A stretch of DNA of 64,000 nucleotides from Alphaproteobacteria bacterium (GCA_020632755.1 JACKEY010000007.1:1-64000); one strand, 5' to 3'. Positions 51,263 through 60,892 are shown, counted from the stretch's first letter. Program-made: numbers and translations. The notes: generated from the sequence alone by a model not told the origin.

Positions 51263-52267
51263 ATGCACGGGATTCGCCACCTGGCGCTGATCGTCGGGGG
51301 CTTGTTCATCGGACTCGGCCTCGCCGAGGCCTCGCTGCGGGTCGGCTACCATGACCTGCCCAGCCTCGATGCCCTGGCCGACGACTCGCTGCAGTGGCGC
51401 CCCGCAGAGCCGGGCGTGGGCGAGTGTGGCGACCGTCGCCTGCAGCGAGCGGCGCTCATCCGGACCAACCGCATCCCGAACCCCGACGTCACGCTCTGGG
51501 TGGCTGGCGACAGCGTCACCCACGGTTCCGGGGTGCAGACGCGCAACACGTGGTGGGCGCGACTCGCGGATGCCCTGGACGGCGTCGGAACCGTGGGGAT
51601 CTACGACCTGAGCGTGCCGGGGGCCGGGACCTGCTCGATCCGCCTGCAGGTGCTGGAGGGCCTCGAGCAGGCCCCTCGGCCCGACCTGGTGCTGGTCGGC
51701 GTGTTCGCCGACGACCTCCTCGCCCACGCGGTCCTGTCGGTGCGGGGCCGCCAGGTGCTGCTGCCGTCGGCCGCCCCGCGCTGGCTGCAAGGACCGGTCA
51801 CACACTCCTACCTGGTGAACCTGGTCTGGTTCACCCTCGACCGGCGGCGCGTGTCCGCGCTTGCTCGCGGCATGTCGTCGAACGGCGAGGCGCTGTTCCG
51901 GCGCACGGTGACGGACGTCGAGGAGTGGGGTCGCACTCAGCAGGTCCCGATCGCCTGGGTGCTGATCGCCCCTGCCGGCCTGGAGCGCTGCCCTGCCGTG
52001 TCGCCCCCCGCGCACGGCTGCAGCTGGCTCCGCGAAGACCAGGCGCTGATGGCCAGCATCCTGGCCGAGGCGGGTGCAGACGTGATCGACCTGCGCCCGC
52101 CGGCGGCAGGCCCCTTCGAGCCGTTGCCCTACGACCTCGAGCTCGTCGAGCAGGGACGGAGCGACGTGGCGCTGCACATGTCTGCCGCGGGCAACGCCGA
52201 GCTGGCGGCGGCGCTGGCGCCGCAGGTGCGGGAGAGGGTCACTGCCGCGCGGGCGGCCGCGCAGTAG
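51263..52267 (+). CDS. SGNH/GDSL-family hydrolase with N-terminal membrane anchor
   Basis: An N-terminal helix (HLALIVGGLFIGLGLAEASL) anchors or exports the protein. The SGNH blocks are visible: block I VTLWVAGDSVTHGSGV with nucleophile Ser in GDS, block II around SVPGAGTCSIRLQ, and the C-terminal His in DVALHMSAAGNAEL. The catalytic domain should deacylate or hydrolyse an ester on a lipid, sugar or protein at the membrane. GGAG is six bases before the ATG, and TATGAT is a possible -10. It is followed 27 bp later by an acyl-CoA dehydrogenase gene. Confidence 0.82.
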   Translation: MHGIRHLALIVGGLFIGLGLAEASLRVGYHDLPSLDALADDSLQWRPAEPGVGECGDRRLQRAALIRTNRIPNPDVTLWVAGDSVTHGSGVQTRNTWWARLADALDGVGTVGIYDLSVPGAGTCSIRLQVLEGLEQAPRPDLVLVGVFADDLLAHAVLSVRGRQVLLPSAAPRWLQGPVTHSYLVNLVWFTLDRRRVSALARGMSSNGEALFRRTVTDVEEWGRTQQVPIAWVLIAPAGLERCPAVSPPAHGCSWLREDQALMASILAEAGADVIDLRPPAAGPFEPLPYDLELVEQGRSDVALHMSAAGNAELAAALAPQVRERVTAARAAAQ

Positions 52268-52294
52268 GGTTCGGCTCCGACCCAGGAGCCGACC

Positions 52295-53503
52295 GTGGAC
52301 TTCGCCCCCTCCGCCCGCAGCCAGGAGCTGCTCGACCGCGCCCGACGCTTCCTGAACGAGGAGGTGGCCCCGGTCGAGGCCGACTACCACCGCGAGCTGG
52401 CGGCCCGTGAGGACCGCTGGGTGGTGCTGCCGATCATCGACACGCTCAAGGCCAAGGCCCGCGAGGCCGGGCTGTGGAACCTGTTCCTGCCCGACCCCGT
52501 GCTGGGCGGGGGCCTGTCGGTGGTCGAGTACGCGCCGATCGCCGAGCTGACCGGGCGGTCCGTCATCGCGCCGGAGCTGTTCAACTGCAACGCACCCGAC
52601 AGCGGCAACATGGAGGTGCTCTACCACTTCGGCAGCGACGCCCAGAAGGCCCGCTGGCTGACCCCGCTGCTCGCCGGCGAGATCCGCAGCGCCTTCTGCA
52701 TGACCGAGCCCGACGTCGCCAGCAGCGACGCCACCAACATGCAGGCCACTGCCGTGGTCGACGGCGATCAGGTCGTGCTGAACGGCCGGAAGTGGTGGAG
52801 CACCGGCGTCGGCCACCCCCGCTGCGAGGTGCTCATCTTCATGGGCCTGACCGATCCGACCGCCCACCGGCACATGCGGCACAGCATGGTGCTGGTGCCG
52901 CGCGACACGCCGGGCGTGAAGGTCGAGCGCCTGCTGCCGGCCATGGGCCGCCTCGACGAGCCCTACGGCCACGGCGAGGTCTCGTTCACCGACGTGCGGC
53001 TGCCCCTCGACCACTTCATCGCCGGGCCGGGCATGGGCTTCCTCATCGCCCAGGGGCGGCTCGGGCCGGGGCGCATCCACCACTGCATGCGGCTCATCGG
53101 GCTGGCCGAGCACGCCCTCGAGCTCGCCTGTCGCCGCTCGCTGCAGCGCACGGCCTTCGGCAAGCCGCTGGCCAACCTGGGCGGCAACCGCGAGCGCATC
53201 GCGGACGCGCGCATCGCCATCGAGCAGGCGCGCCTGCTGGTGCTGCACGCCGCCTGGAAGATCGACCGGTTCGGCGTGATGGACGCGATGAGCGAGATCA
53301 GCCAGATCAAGGTCGCCGTGCCGTCGATGGCCCAGCGGGTCGTCGACATGGCCATGCAGCTGCACGGTGGCGCCGGCCTGTCGGACGACGTGCCCCTGGC
53401 CATGGCGTGGACGGCGGCACGGGCCCTGCGGCTGGCCGACGGGCCCGACGAGGTCCATCGCGGCCTGATCGCACGGCAGGAGCTGCGGCGCTACTCGACC
53501 TGA
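52295..53503 (+). CDS. Acyl-CoA dehydrogenase (ACAD10/11-like)
   Basis: A 402-aa FAD enzyme of the acyl-CoA dehydrogenase family. The N-terminal helical domain is followed by the flavin/substrate strand SAFCMTEPDVASSDATNMQ and LNGRKWWSTGVGHPRC. The C-terminal region has LGGNRERIADARIAIEQARLLVLHAAWKID, MQLHGGAGLSDDVPLA and ADGPDEVHRGLIARQEL. At the position of the classic catalytic Glu the motif ADGPDEVH carries Asp, as in ACAD10/11-like enzymes that act on long or unusual acyl chains. The GTG start has AGGAG seven bases before it. The preceding gene is a hydrolase, but a shared pathway is unproven. Confidence 0.92.
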   Translation: MDFAPSARSQELLDRARRFLNEEVAPVEADYHRELAAREDRWVVLPIIDTLKAKAREAGLWNLFLPDPVLGGGLSVVEYAPIAELTGRSVIAPELFNCNAPDSGNMEVLYHFGSDAQKARWLTPLLAGEIRSAFCMTEPDVASSDATNMQATAVVDGDQVVLNGRKWWSTGVGHPRCEVLIFMGLTDPTAHRHMRHSMVLVPRDTPGVKVERLLPAMGRLDEPYGHGEVSFTDVRLPLDHFIAGPGMGFLIAQGRLGPGRIHHCMRLIGLAEHALELACRRSLQRTAFGKPLANLGGNRERIADARIAIEQARLLVLHAAWKIDRFGVMDAMSEISQIKVAVPSMAQRVVDMAMQLHGGAGLSDDVPLAMAWTAARALRLADGPDEVHRGLIARQELRRYST

Positions 53504-53531
53504 GCGCCGAGGCCGTCGCCGGCCCTGCCGC

Positions 53532-54056
53532 TCAGTGACCGACGAGCAGGTGCGACTTCTCCTTGATCCAGTCCATCAGCGCCATGAGCACGCCGCTGAC
53601 GATGAAGACCAGGTGCAGGACGACCATCCACTTCAGGTCGTCCTTGGACACATGCTCGATGTTCATGAAGAACTTGAGCAGGTGGATGCCGGAGATGGCG
53701 ACCATGCTCGCGATGAGCTTGAGCTTCAGCCCGCCGAAGCTGATCTTGCCGAGCCAGGCGGGACGGTCGTGCTCTTCGCCGATGTCGAAGGTGCTGACCG
53801 TGTTCTCGTAGCCGGACAGGATGACCATCAGGACCAGGTTGCCGGCCAGGGTCAGGTCGACCAGCGACAGCACCGCCAGGATGAGCTCGTCTTCGCCCAG
53901 GCTGAACACCAGGGGCAGGTAGTGGACCAGCTCCTGGACGAACTTCAGCGACACCATGCCCATGGCGCCGATCAGGCCCAGGTAGCAGGGAACCAGCAAC
54001 CAGCGCGATCCGAACAGGATCGACTCGACCACGAACTCGATCTGCTGGCGGGCCAT
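53532..54056 (-). CDS. UPF0114 (YqhA-like) family membrane protein
   Basis: The 174-aa protein has four hydrophobic helices with conserved charged residues: ILFGSRWLLVPCYLGLI, LAVLSLVDLTLAGNLVLMVILSGYENTVS, and LKLKLIASMVAISGIHLLKFFMN near the middle, typical of UPF0114. The family is of unknown function. The start is the ATG at 54054-54056; an enormous upstream extension overlaps the divergent protease gene and is rejected. Convergent with the acyl-CoA dehydrogenase gene. Confidence 0.88.
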   Translation of the reverse strand: MARQQIEFVVESILFGSRWLLVPCYLGLIGAMGMVSLKFVQELVHYLPLVFSLGEDELILAVLSLVDLTLAGNLVLMVILSGYENTVSTFDIGEEHDRPAWLGKISFGGLKLKLIASMVAISGIHLLKFFMNIEHVSKDDLKWMVVLHLVFIVSGVLMALMDWIKEKSHLLVGH

Positions 54057-54137
54057 CTGTCGCTCCAGGGGGCGGTCACGGGCCCGGGGAGGTAGCCTGC
54101 CGGCGTCGCGCCCGCACCGCCTGCCCGGAACGATCCC

Positions 54138-56060
54138 ATGCTCCTCCTGCTGGCTTCCGCATCGGCCCTCGCCGGTCCCCACACCGCCATGGTCGGCTTC
54201 ACCGTCCCCCAGGACATCGCCGGCATCGGCCGCGAGGCCGCGGTCCACGGCGCGGTGGTGCAGCGCTGCTTCCAGCGGGCCCGGTTCTGCGTGCTGGAGT
54301 TCCCCGGCGCCCCCGCGCTGAGCGGTTTCCCGGGCCTGCAGGGGGTGCGCTACGCCGAGCCCGACCAGCGCATCGACCTGGGCCAGCAGGGCGACTGGCC
54401 CGACGCATCCGGCACCGCCGACTGCTCGGACCTGTGGGATCTGGAGTTCATCGGGGCCGAAGAAGCCTGGGAGATCGCCGACGGCACCGACGGGCCCGTG
54501 GTCGCCATCGCCGACAGCGGCTTCCTGCAGTCGCACGAGGAGCTCACCGACAAGGTCAGCGGCCAGTGGGACTACGGCGACGGCGACAGCTACGCGAACC
54601 TGGAGTGGTCCGCCGGCGTGCCGGCCCACGGCACCTTCATCGGGGCGATCATCGCCGGCGTGGGCGACAACGGCGCCGGCCGGTCCGGCGTGGCCCCGGG
54701 CGCGCAGCTCAACCTGCTCAAGATCGCCGACAGCGACGGCGCGCTCTACTACTCCTACGCGGCCAGCGCCCTGGCCGATGTCGCCGACGGCGACCTGGGC
54801 ATCCGGTCGGTCAACTACAGCATCGCCAGCTCGTCCTACACGACGTCCTTCCGCGACGCGGTGCTCGCCCTGGCCGACGTCGACGTGGTGCTGGTCGCGG
54901 CCGCCGGCAACTGCAGCAGCGCGCACTGCAGCGACGCCGACAACGACCGCTACCCGCTGTACCCGTCGAGCTTCTCCTACGACCACGTGATCAGCGTGGC
55001 GGGCGCCACCACCGACGGCGGCCGCAACAGCTACAGCCACTACGGCGCGAGCTCGGTCGACCTCGCGGCCCCCGGGGTCAGCATCTGCAGCGCCGGCGTC
55101 GACAGCGACGACGACTACTACAGCGCCGCCGGCACCAGCTACGCGGCGCCGATGGTCGCCGCGACGGTGTCCCTGCTGCTCGAGGCCCACCCCGACCTGA
55201 CCATGCTCGAGCTGGCACGCGTGCTGCGCGCCAGCGCCATCCGGGACTCGGAGTGGACGGGCAAGGTGCGGTCCGGCGGCGTGCTCAGCGCCATCGGTGC
55301 CCTGCAGACCGCGGTGCCGCGCCTGGACCCCCCCGACGACAGCGTGGTCGTGGACGAAGACGCGACCCTGCGCGTGTCGATGGAGAACCCCGGCGCGGTC
55401 GGCGACGCCGCCGTGCTCTTCGCCCACGGGGACGGGGTCGCCGTCGATGCCGCCACCACCAGCTGGCACGGCGCGTGGACCGTCGAGCCCTACGCCCCCG
55501 GCGACACCGTCAGCCTGCCCGACGTCGGCGACGTCGTGATGACCGGCTCCGGCAGCGTGCTGCGCGGCGAGCTCGACGCCCACGCCTCGGTCGACCTGTA
55601 CATCGACCTCAGCGGTGTCGCTCGGGGGGTGCACGCCGGCAGCCTGCGCCTGGTCGTGTCGAGCGAAGGCGCCGACTACCTCAACGCCCCCTACGACGAA
55701 GGCGACGACGACGAGACCGGCTACCTGGCCTTCCCCGTCGAGCTCGACGTGGTCGCGGTCGCTCCGCTGGACAGCGGGACCGATGGCGGCGCGGACAGCG
55801 GGGGCACCGACGGCGGCACCGACGGCGACACCGACGACGGCGCGGACAGCGGGGGCGCCGACGGCGGCACGGACGGAAGCACCGGCGACGGCGGTACGGA
55901 CGGCGGAACCACCGACGGCGGCGCCACCGACTCGGGCGGTGGGGACGACGGCGGGAAGGGCGACGACGACGAAGCGCCCAAGGGTGGCTGCGCCACCGCA
56001 CCGCTCACCGGCGGGCTGTTCCTGACGCTCCTGGCGGTCGCCGGGCGCCGCCGCCGCTGA
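54138..56060 (+). CDS. Subtilisin-like serine protease with MYXO-CTERM-like anchor
   Basis: A signal (MLLLLASASALA) and short prodomain precede an S8 peptidase domain. The triad is Asp126 (VVAIADSGF), His164 (VPAHGTFIGAIIAG) and Ser334 (GTSYAAPMVAA), with oxyanion Asn258 in AAAGN. A beta-sandwich domain (residues about 380-545) follows, then a 75-residue Gly/Asp/Thr linker and GGCATAPLTGG, a hydrophobic helix and RRRR, the surface-sorting tail. The protein should be a surface protease. TAGCCT at 54093 may be its -10. The stop directly abuts the convergent stop of the next gene with no gap. Confidence 0.94.
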   Translation: MLLLLASASALAGPHTAMVGFTVPQDIAGIGREAAVHGAVVQRCFQRARFCVLEFPGAPALSGFPGLQGVRYAEPDQRIDLGQQGDWPDASGTADCSDLWDLEFIGAEEAWEIADGTDGPVVAIADSGFLQSHEELTDKVSGQWDYGDGDSYANLEWSAGVPAHGTFIGAIIAGVGDNGAGRSGVAPGAQLNLLKIADSDGALYYSYAASALADVADGDLGIRSVNYSIASSSYTTSFRDAVLALADVDVVLVAAAGNCSSAHCSDADNDRYPLYPSSFSYDHVISVAGATTDGGRNSYSHYGASSVDLAAPGVSICSAGVDSDDDYYSAAGTSYAAPMVAATVSLLLEAHPDLTMLELARVLRASAIRDSEWTGKVRSGGVLSAIGALQTAVPRLDPPDDSVVVDEDATLRVSMENPGAVGDAAVLFAHGDGVAVDAATTSWHGAWTVEPYAPGDTVSLPDVGDVVMTGSGSVLRGELDAHASVDLYIDLSGVARGVHAGSLRLVVSSEGADYLNAPYDEGDDDETGYLAFPVELDVVAVAPLDSGTDGGADSGGTDGGTDGDTDDGADSGGADGGTDGSTGDGGTDGGTTDGGATDSGGGDDGGKGDDDEAPKGGCATAPLTGGLFLTLLAVAGRRRR

Positions 56061-56630
56061 TCAGCTGCTCGCCTTGGCCTTCAGCTCGTCGAGCATCGTC
56101 TTGAAGCCGCTGCCCTGGAACCACTTGACCATGAAGCCCGGCACCTTGCCGGCGGGGTCGTAGCGCAGCTCGTAGAGCACGGTGCAGCCGCCGTCGGCGG
56201 TGGACACGATCTCCCACAGGCCGTCGTCGCGGCCGACCTCGACCCGCTCGCCCGAGAGGGCCGACTGGTCGGCGCTCTTGCTGTGGGTGATCCGGATGCC
56301 GCCGGGGATGTCCTCGCGGTCGACGTCCATGACGACTTCCCGATCGGAGATGCCGCTGGCCTGGTGGACCTGCATGACCTTGCCCTTGCCGCCCTGCAGG
56401 CTGCCCAGCACCTTGGACGAAGCCACGCTGCCGAACAGCTCGCCGTGCTTGTTCCAGTCGCCCATCCACGCGATGACCTTGTCGGCCGGCAGGTCCCAGG
56501 TGCACTGGGCGCGCATGGCGACGATGTCGCCCTCTTCCTGCTTGGAGAAGGCGCAGCCGTTCTTCTCGCCCAGGTCGGTCCAGGCATGGGCGGGGGAGGC
56601 GAGGGTGAGGGCGAGCAGCAGGCCGGTCAT
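56061..56630 (-). CDS. Secreted START/SRPBCC-like protein, 189 aa
   Basis: MTGLLLALTLASPAHA is a Sec signal. The mature 173 residues fit a polyketide-cyclase/START-like fold: an N-terminal strand and helix (WDLPADKVIAWMGDWNKHGELFGSV), several long strands (VMQVHQASGISDREVVMDV, GIRITHSKSADQS, GLWEIVSTADGGCTVLYELRYDP) and a long C-terminal helix (VKWFQGSGFKTMLDELKAKA). Such folds bind lipids or hydrophobic molecules. It is convergent with the subtilisin gene. No enzymatic residues can be named. Confidence 0.8.
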   Translation of the reverse strand: MTGLLLALTLASPAHAWTDLGEKNGCAFSKQEEGDIVAMRAQCTWDLPADKVIAWMGDWNKHGELFGSVASSKVLGSLQGGKGKVMQVHQASGISDREVVMDVDREDIPGGIRITHSKSADQSALSGERVEVGRDDGLWEIVSTADGGCTVLYELRYDPAGKVPGFMVKWFQGSGFKTMLDELKAKASS

Positions 56631-56747
56631 GGGAGCTCCGGGGGAGGAAGGCGCAGTCTCGCACAGGACCCGCAGCCCGGGGAGGGCCGTCCGCGGGGCG
56701 CGGGAGACCTCGGGCGGGGCGCCGGAGGAGGCGGCGGTCGGCGAGGG

Positions 56748-57176
56748 TCAGCCCTGGGCGCGGGAGAACTGCTTGAGCATGGCGCGGGCCAGATCCGGGC
56801 GCTCCCAGAAGCTCGCGAAGCCCGCGGCGGTCTGCACCTCGGCGTAGGTCAGCTCGCCGGCGCGGGCCACGCGGGCCAGCTGCACGACGGCTTCCTGGAG
56901 CCGGGTGTCGCCGAGCGCCTCGCGCACCGCGGTCGCGTGCCGGACCAGCCAGCCGTCGGGGCTGTCGCCGACCCCCGCCGTGAGCCGCACCAGCCAGTGC
57001 TCGAGGGCGTGGGCGATGAGCTCGTCCCGGTCGTCCGGCAGGTCCGGGAACAGGATGGCCACCACCCGCGCGGTCGCGTCCAGCTCTGGCCGTGAGATCG
57101 GGGCGTCCGCTGCGCCGACGGCGATGCACAGCACGGCGAGGTCGTGTCCGGGGGTCCAGCGATCGGCGAGCTGCAT
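56748..57176 (-). CDS. TerB-like small helical protein, 142 aa
   Basis: The start at 57174-57176 has GGAGCCCCC before it; a 19-residue upstream extension is rejected. The sequence is helical and soluble (HDLAVLCIAVGAADAPISR, ELDATARVVAILFPDLPDD, EAVVQLARVARAGELTYAEV), and resembles the TerB/TerB-like metal-binding helical fold in layout. No firm catalytic or metal-binding set is visible, so this is a weak assignment. It is divergent from the zinc-ribbon membrane protein and the two share an inverted repeat in their 65-bp spacer. Confidence 0.6.
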   Translation of the reverse strand: MQLADRWTPGHDLAVLCIAVGAADAPISRPELDATARVVAILFPDLPDDRDELIAHALEHWLVRLTAGVGDSPDGWLVRHATAVREALGDTRLQEAVVQLARVARAGELTYAEVQTAAGFASFWERPDLARAMLKQFSRAQG

Positions 57177-57199
57177 GGGGGCTCCAGCGGGTCGCGCCG

Positions 57200-57232
57200 T
57201 GTATCCCGTGACAACCGTCCGGGTCGGATACA
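57200..57232. promoter_or_regulatory. Inverted repeat TGTATCC-N19-GGATACA in a divergent spacer
   Basis: The perfect 7-bp arms lie 24 bp from one start and 9 bp from the other, each reading GGATACA toward its own gene. They may be the two opposed -10 regions or a shared operator. Confidence 0.45.
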
Positions 57233-57241
57233 TGGCGACCC

Positions 57242-57973
57242 ATGCCGATTGCCCGCCAGAGCGCCGACCTGCGCTGCCCCGACTGCGACCGCGAGGTGCC
57301 GCTGGCCGATGTGTCCATGGACCGCGGCGTAGCGCTGTGCCGCCACTGCAGCCGGGTGTTCGGCCTGGACGAGCTGCTGGGCGCCCCGCCCGACGAGGGC
57401 CCGCCGAGCGAGCTGATGGCCGCGGTGCCTCCGCCGGCCGGCGTGACCGTGCAGGAGCGCGCCGGCGGCCTGCTGGTGAAGCGGCGCTGGTTCCACCCGC
57501 AGTACCTGGCCCTGCTGGCCTTCGCCGTGGTGTGGGACAGCTTCCTGGTGTTCTGGTACGCCCAGGTCCTCGGCGCCTTCGCCGCCGGCCAGGGGGCGCT
57601 GCTGCCGCTGTTGTTCCCGGTGCTGCACGTCGCCGCCGGCGTCGCCATCACCTGGTCGTCCATCGCCCACCTGCTGAACACCACCACCGTCGAGGTCCGC
57701 GGCGGGCGCATCCGGGTGCACCACGGGCCCGTGCCGTGGTCGCACCCGCCGATGGTGCCCACCGCGCGGCTGCGCCAGCTGTTCGTGGTGCAGAAGCGCG
57801 GCAGCAAAGGGGCCGTCAGCTACGAAGTCCACGCCCGCCTCACCGACGGGACCAGCGAGAAGCTGCTCTCCGGGCTGCGCGAGCTGCGCCAGGGTCGCTA
57901 CATCGAGAAGCGCATCGAGGCCTTCCTCGACATCCGTGACCGGGTCGACCCCGACGAACACGTCGGCGACTGA
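57242..57973 (+). CDS. Zinc-ribbon membrane protein of unknown function, 243 aa
   Basis: Residues 11-37 form a zinc ribbon (LRCPDCDREVPL, ALCRHCSRVFGL), Cys12, Cys15, Cys33 and Cys36 being the likely ligands. Two hydrophobic helices (about 88-106 and 118-140) follow, then a beta-rich region of 100 residues resembling a PH-like domain (TVEVRGGRIRVHHGPVPW). The layout is common in Myxococcota but has no assigned function. The ribbon is probably cytoplasmic. It is divergent from the TerB-like gene. Confidence 0.78.
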   Translation: MPIARQSADLRCPDCDREVPLADVSMDRGVALCRHCSRVFGLDELLGAPPDEGPPSELMAAVPPPAGVTVQERAGGLLVKRRWFHPQYLALLAFAVVWDSFLVFWYAQVLGAFAAGQGALLPLLFPVLHVAAGVAITWSSIAHLLNTTTVEVRGGRIRVHHGPVPWSHPPMVPTARLRQLFVVQKRGSKGAVSYEVHARLTDGTSEKLLSGLRELRQGRYIEKRIEAFLDIRDRVDPDEHVGD

Positions 57974-58081
57974 TCGTCCGCCCGCGCCTCCTCGGCGGTC
58001 GCGTGTGCCCCCTTGCAGCGGGCATCATAGTCGTCTCCGCTGCCTCGCTCCTCCGCCGTCCTCCTCCCTCGCAGGTCCTCC

Positions 58082-60841
58082 ATGTCCCTCCGCTCCGTCC
58101 TGCCCTTCCTCGCCCTGCTCTCCGCCGGCATCGTCGCCTGCGGCGACAAGGACCCCGGCGACGACACCGGCCCGGGCGACGACACCGACTCCGGCGCGAC
58201 GGACACGGACTCCGGCACCACCGCCGAGACCGACCTGGACGGCGACGGCTGGTCGGTCGAGGCCGGCGACTGCGACGACGGCGACCGCGACGTGCACCCC
58301 GGCGCGAGCGAGACCTGCAACGGGGTCGACGACAACTGCAACGGCGTCGCGGACGAGGGGCAGTCGGACGTCGACGACGACGGCATCGCCGACTGCGTGG
58401 ACGAGGAGACCTGCGACGGCCTGGACAACGACGGCGACGGGCAGGTGGACGAGGACTTCGAGGACACCGACGGCGACGGCCAGAAGGACTGCCTGGACGT
58501 CGAGGAGTGCGACGGCGTCGACAACGACGGCGACGGCGAGGTGGACGAGGGCTTCGACGTCGACGGCGATGGCGTGACCATCTGCGCCGAGGTGCCCGAC
58601 TGTGACGACGACGACGCCGGCCGCAGCCCGGACGTGGCCGAGGTGGCCGACGACCTGATCGACAACGACTGCGACGGGCTGGTGGACGAGGGCGACTGGG
58701 CCTTCGGCGATCTGGTCATCACCGAGATCATGAACAACCCGGGCGCCGTCGCGGACCCCCAGGGCGAGTGGATCGAGCTGCTCAACACGACCGACCGCAC
58801 GCTGTACCTCAACGGGATCACGCTCGAGTCCGGGGTCGGCGAGGTGCACGACATCCAGTCCGACACGCTGATTGCGGTGGATCCGGGCGAGTACATCGTC
58901 ATCGGCTCGCAGACGGACTCGGGGCTCAACGGCGGGGTCGACGAAGCCTACGCCTGGACCGGGCTGTCCCTGTCGAACGAGACCGACGGCATCGCGCTCT
59001 ACGCCGGCAGCGTCGAGCTGGACAGCGTCGACTGGGACGACGGCGCGACGATGCCCGACGCGTCGGGCGCGTCGATGAACCTGGACGAGCTGTTCCTGAG
59101 CGCGCGGGACAACGACATCGCCGACGGCTGGTGCGTGTCCTACGAGCGCTGGGCGCCCGGTGCGGACCGCGGCACGCCGGGCGGCGAGAACCTGTACTGC
59201 CCGACCACCGACCACGACGGCGACGGCTACGGCATCGACGAAGGCGACTGCGACGACGGCGACCCGTCGGTGGGCCCCGACGCGGTCGAGGTCTGGTACG
59301 ACGGCTTCGACCAGGACTGCAACGGCGCGTCCGACTACGACGCCGACGAAGACGGCTACGACAGCGACGCCTGGGGCGGTACCGACTGCGACGACAGCCG
59401 CGACGACGTGAACCCTGCCGCCGACGAGGTCTGCGACGACGACGACGTCGACGAGGACTGCAACGGCGTGGCCGACGACGCCGACAGCGGCGTGGTCGAC
59501 GCCGAGACCCTGTACCCGGACGACGACCACGACGGCTACGGCGCGGACGGCGCGGCCACGGTCACCTGCGAGTCGCCCGATGGCTACGGCGAGGGCGACG
59601 GCGACTGCGACGACGACGACCCGACCGTGTACCCCGGGGCGACCGAGACCTGGTACGACGGCGTCGATCAGGACTGCGACGGGCACAGCGACTACGACGC
59701 GGACTTCGACGGCTACGACAGCGACCTGTACGGCGGCAGCGACTGTGCCGACGACGACGCCGACGTCAACCCGGGCCAGGTCGAGATCTGCGACGACCTC
59801 GAGACCGACGAGGACTGCAACGGGCTGGCCGACGACGCCGATCCGGGCGTCACCGACGCCTACACCCTGTACCCGGACGTCGACGGCGACGGGTACGGCG
59901 GTGACGCGGCGGCCTTCGAGAGCTGCGAGCTGCGCAGCGGCTATGGCACCGAGGGCGGCGACTGCGACGACGACGACGCCACCGTCTACCCGGGCGCCGA
60001 CGAGACCTGGTACGACGGCATCGACGGCGACTGCGACCGGCGCAGCGACTACGACGCCGACCAGGACGGCTTCGACGCCGAGGAAGAAGGCGGCGAGGAC
60101 TGCGACGACGGCGACCCGGACGTGTACCCCTACGCCTGGGAGGTCACGACCGACGGCATCGACAACGACTGCGACGGCGCCACGGACGACGACGACCCCG
60201 AGACGCCCTCGGGCCTGACCCACAGCGACGACAGCGTCGTGACGGTCTCGCTCACCTCGAACACGGCCCTGTTCTGCGGCGAGGAGTGGGACCGCATCTT
60301 CGTCAGCAGCAACGGGCTGTTGACCTTCACCACCTCGACGACGTCCTACTCCGAGTCGGCCAGCGCCTTCCGGGCCTTCACCTCGCCGACCATCGGCGCC
60401 TTGTGGGACGACCTGAACCCCAGCTCCGGCGGCAAGGTCTACAAGATCGAGCACGCGGACGGCGCGGTCGGCATCTACTACCAGGGCGTCTACGAGTACG
60501 GGACGAGCGATCCGCAGACCTTCAGCGTGATCTTCCTCCCCGACGGGCAGCTCCTGCTGGCCTACGACGACCTGGGCCTGACCGACGGGCTGGTCGGCTG
60601 GACCTGCGGCGGCACTTCGGCCATCTCGCTGGACCTGACGAACGGCTGGGCCGACTACGCCGGCGTGCTGGGTCAGGGGGACGAGACCGGCATGTTCGAG
60701 GTGTTCGGCACCGGCAGCAGCAACGACGTCGAGGGCTACCGGTTCCGGTTCTGCGGCGCCGACGGCACCGACGCCGACGGCGACGGCTGGGCCGCCGAGT
60801 GCGGCGACCCGGACGACGACGACGCGGCCGTGGTGCCCTGA
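58082..60841 (+). CDS. MopE-repeat lipoprotein with lamin-tail domain, 919 aa
   Basis: MSLRSVLPFLALLSAGIVAC is a lipoprotein signal followed by GDKDPGDDTG. Residues about 50-205 hold MopE motifs (DLDGDGWSVEAGDCDDGDRDVHPGASETCNGVDDNCNG). A lamin-tail domain (LTD) spans about 210-360: VITEIMNNPGAVADPQGEWIELLN, and GEYIVIGSQTDSG. More MopE units follow, including WYDG(F/V/I)D(Q/G)DC types like those at 1-7318. The last 210 residues resemble a NIDO/adhesin-type domain (FVSSNGLLTFT, TIGALWDDLNP). It should be a large calcium-dependent surface protein. CATAGT at 58026 may be part of its promoter. Confidence 0.9.
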   Translation: MSLRSVLPFLALLSAGIVACGDKDPGDDTGPGDDTDSGATDTDSGTTAETDLDGDGWSVEAGDCDDGDRDVHPGASETCNGVDDNCNGVADEGQSDVDDDGIADCVDEETCDGLDNDGDGQVDEDFEDTDGDGQKDCLDVEECDGVDNDGDGEVDEGFDVDGDGVTICAEVPDCDDDDAGRSPDVAEVADDLIDNDCDGLVDEGDWAFGDLVITEIMNNPGAVADPQGEWIELLNTTDRTLYLNGITLESGVGEVHDIQSDTLIAVDPGEYIVIGSQTDSGLNGGVDEAYAWTGLSLSNETDGIALYAGSVELDSVDWDDGATMPDASGASMNLDELFLSARDNDIADGWCVSYERWAPGADRGTPGGENLYCPTTDHDGDGYGIDEGDCDDGDPSVGPDAVEVWYDGFDQDCNGASDYDADEDGYDSDAWGGTDCDDSRDDVNPAADEVCDDDDVDEDCNGVADDADSGVVDAETLYPDDDHDGYGADGAATVTCESPDGYGEGDGDCDDDDPTVYPGATETWYDGVDQDCDGHSDYDADFDGYDSDLYGGSDCADDDADVNPGQVEICDDLETDEDCNGLADDADPGVTDAYTLYPDVDGDGYGGDAAAFESCELRSGYGTEGGDCDDDDATVYPGADETWYDGIDGDCDRRSDYDADQDGFDAEEEGGEDCDDGDPDVYPYAWEVTTDGIDNDCDGATDDDDPETPSGLTHSDDSVVTVSLTSNTALFCGEEWDRIFVSSNGLLTFTTSTTSYSESASAFRAFTSPTIGALWDDLNPSSGGKVYKIEHADGAVGIYYQGVYEYGTSDPQTFSVIFLPDGQLLLAYDDLGLTDGLVGWTCGGTSAISLDLTNGWADYAGVLGQGDETGMFEVFGTGSSNDVEGYRFRFCGADGTDADGDGWAAECGDPDDDDAAVVP

Positions 60842-60892
60842 GCGCGGCCCCCGTCGCGCTGGCCCAGGGAGCGGCGGCGGCGGGGGAGACGC

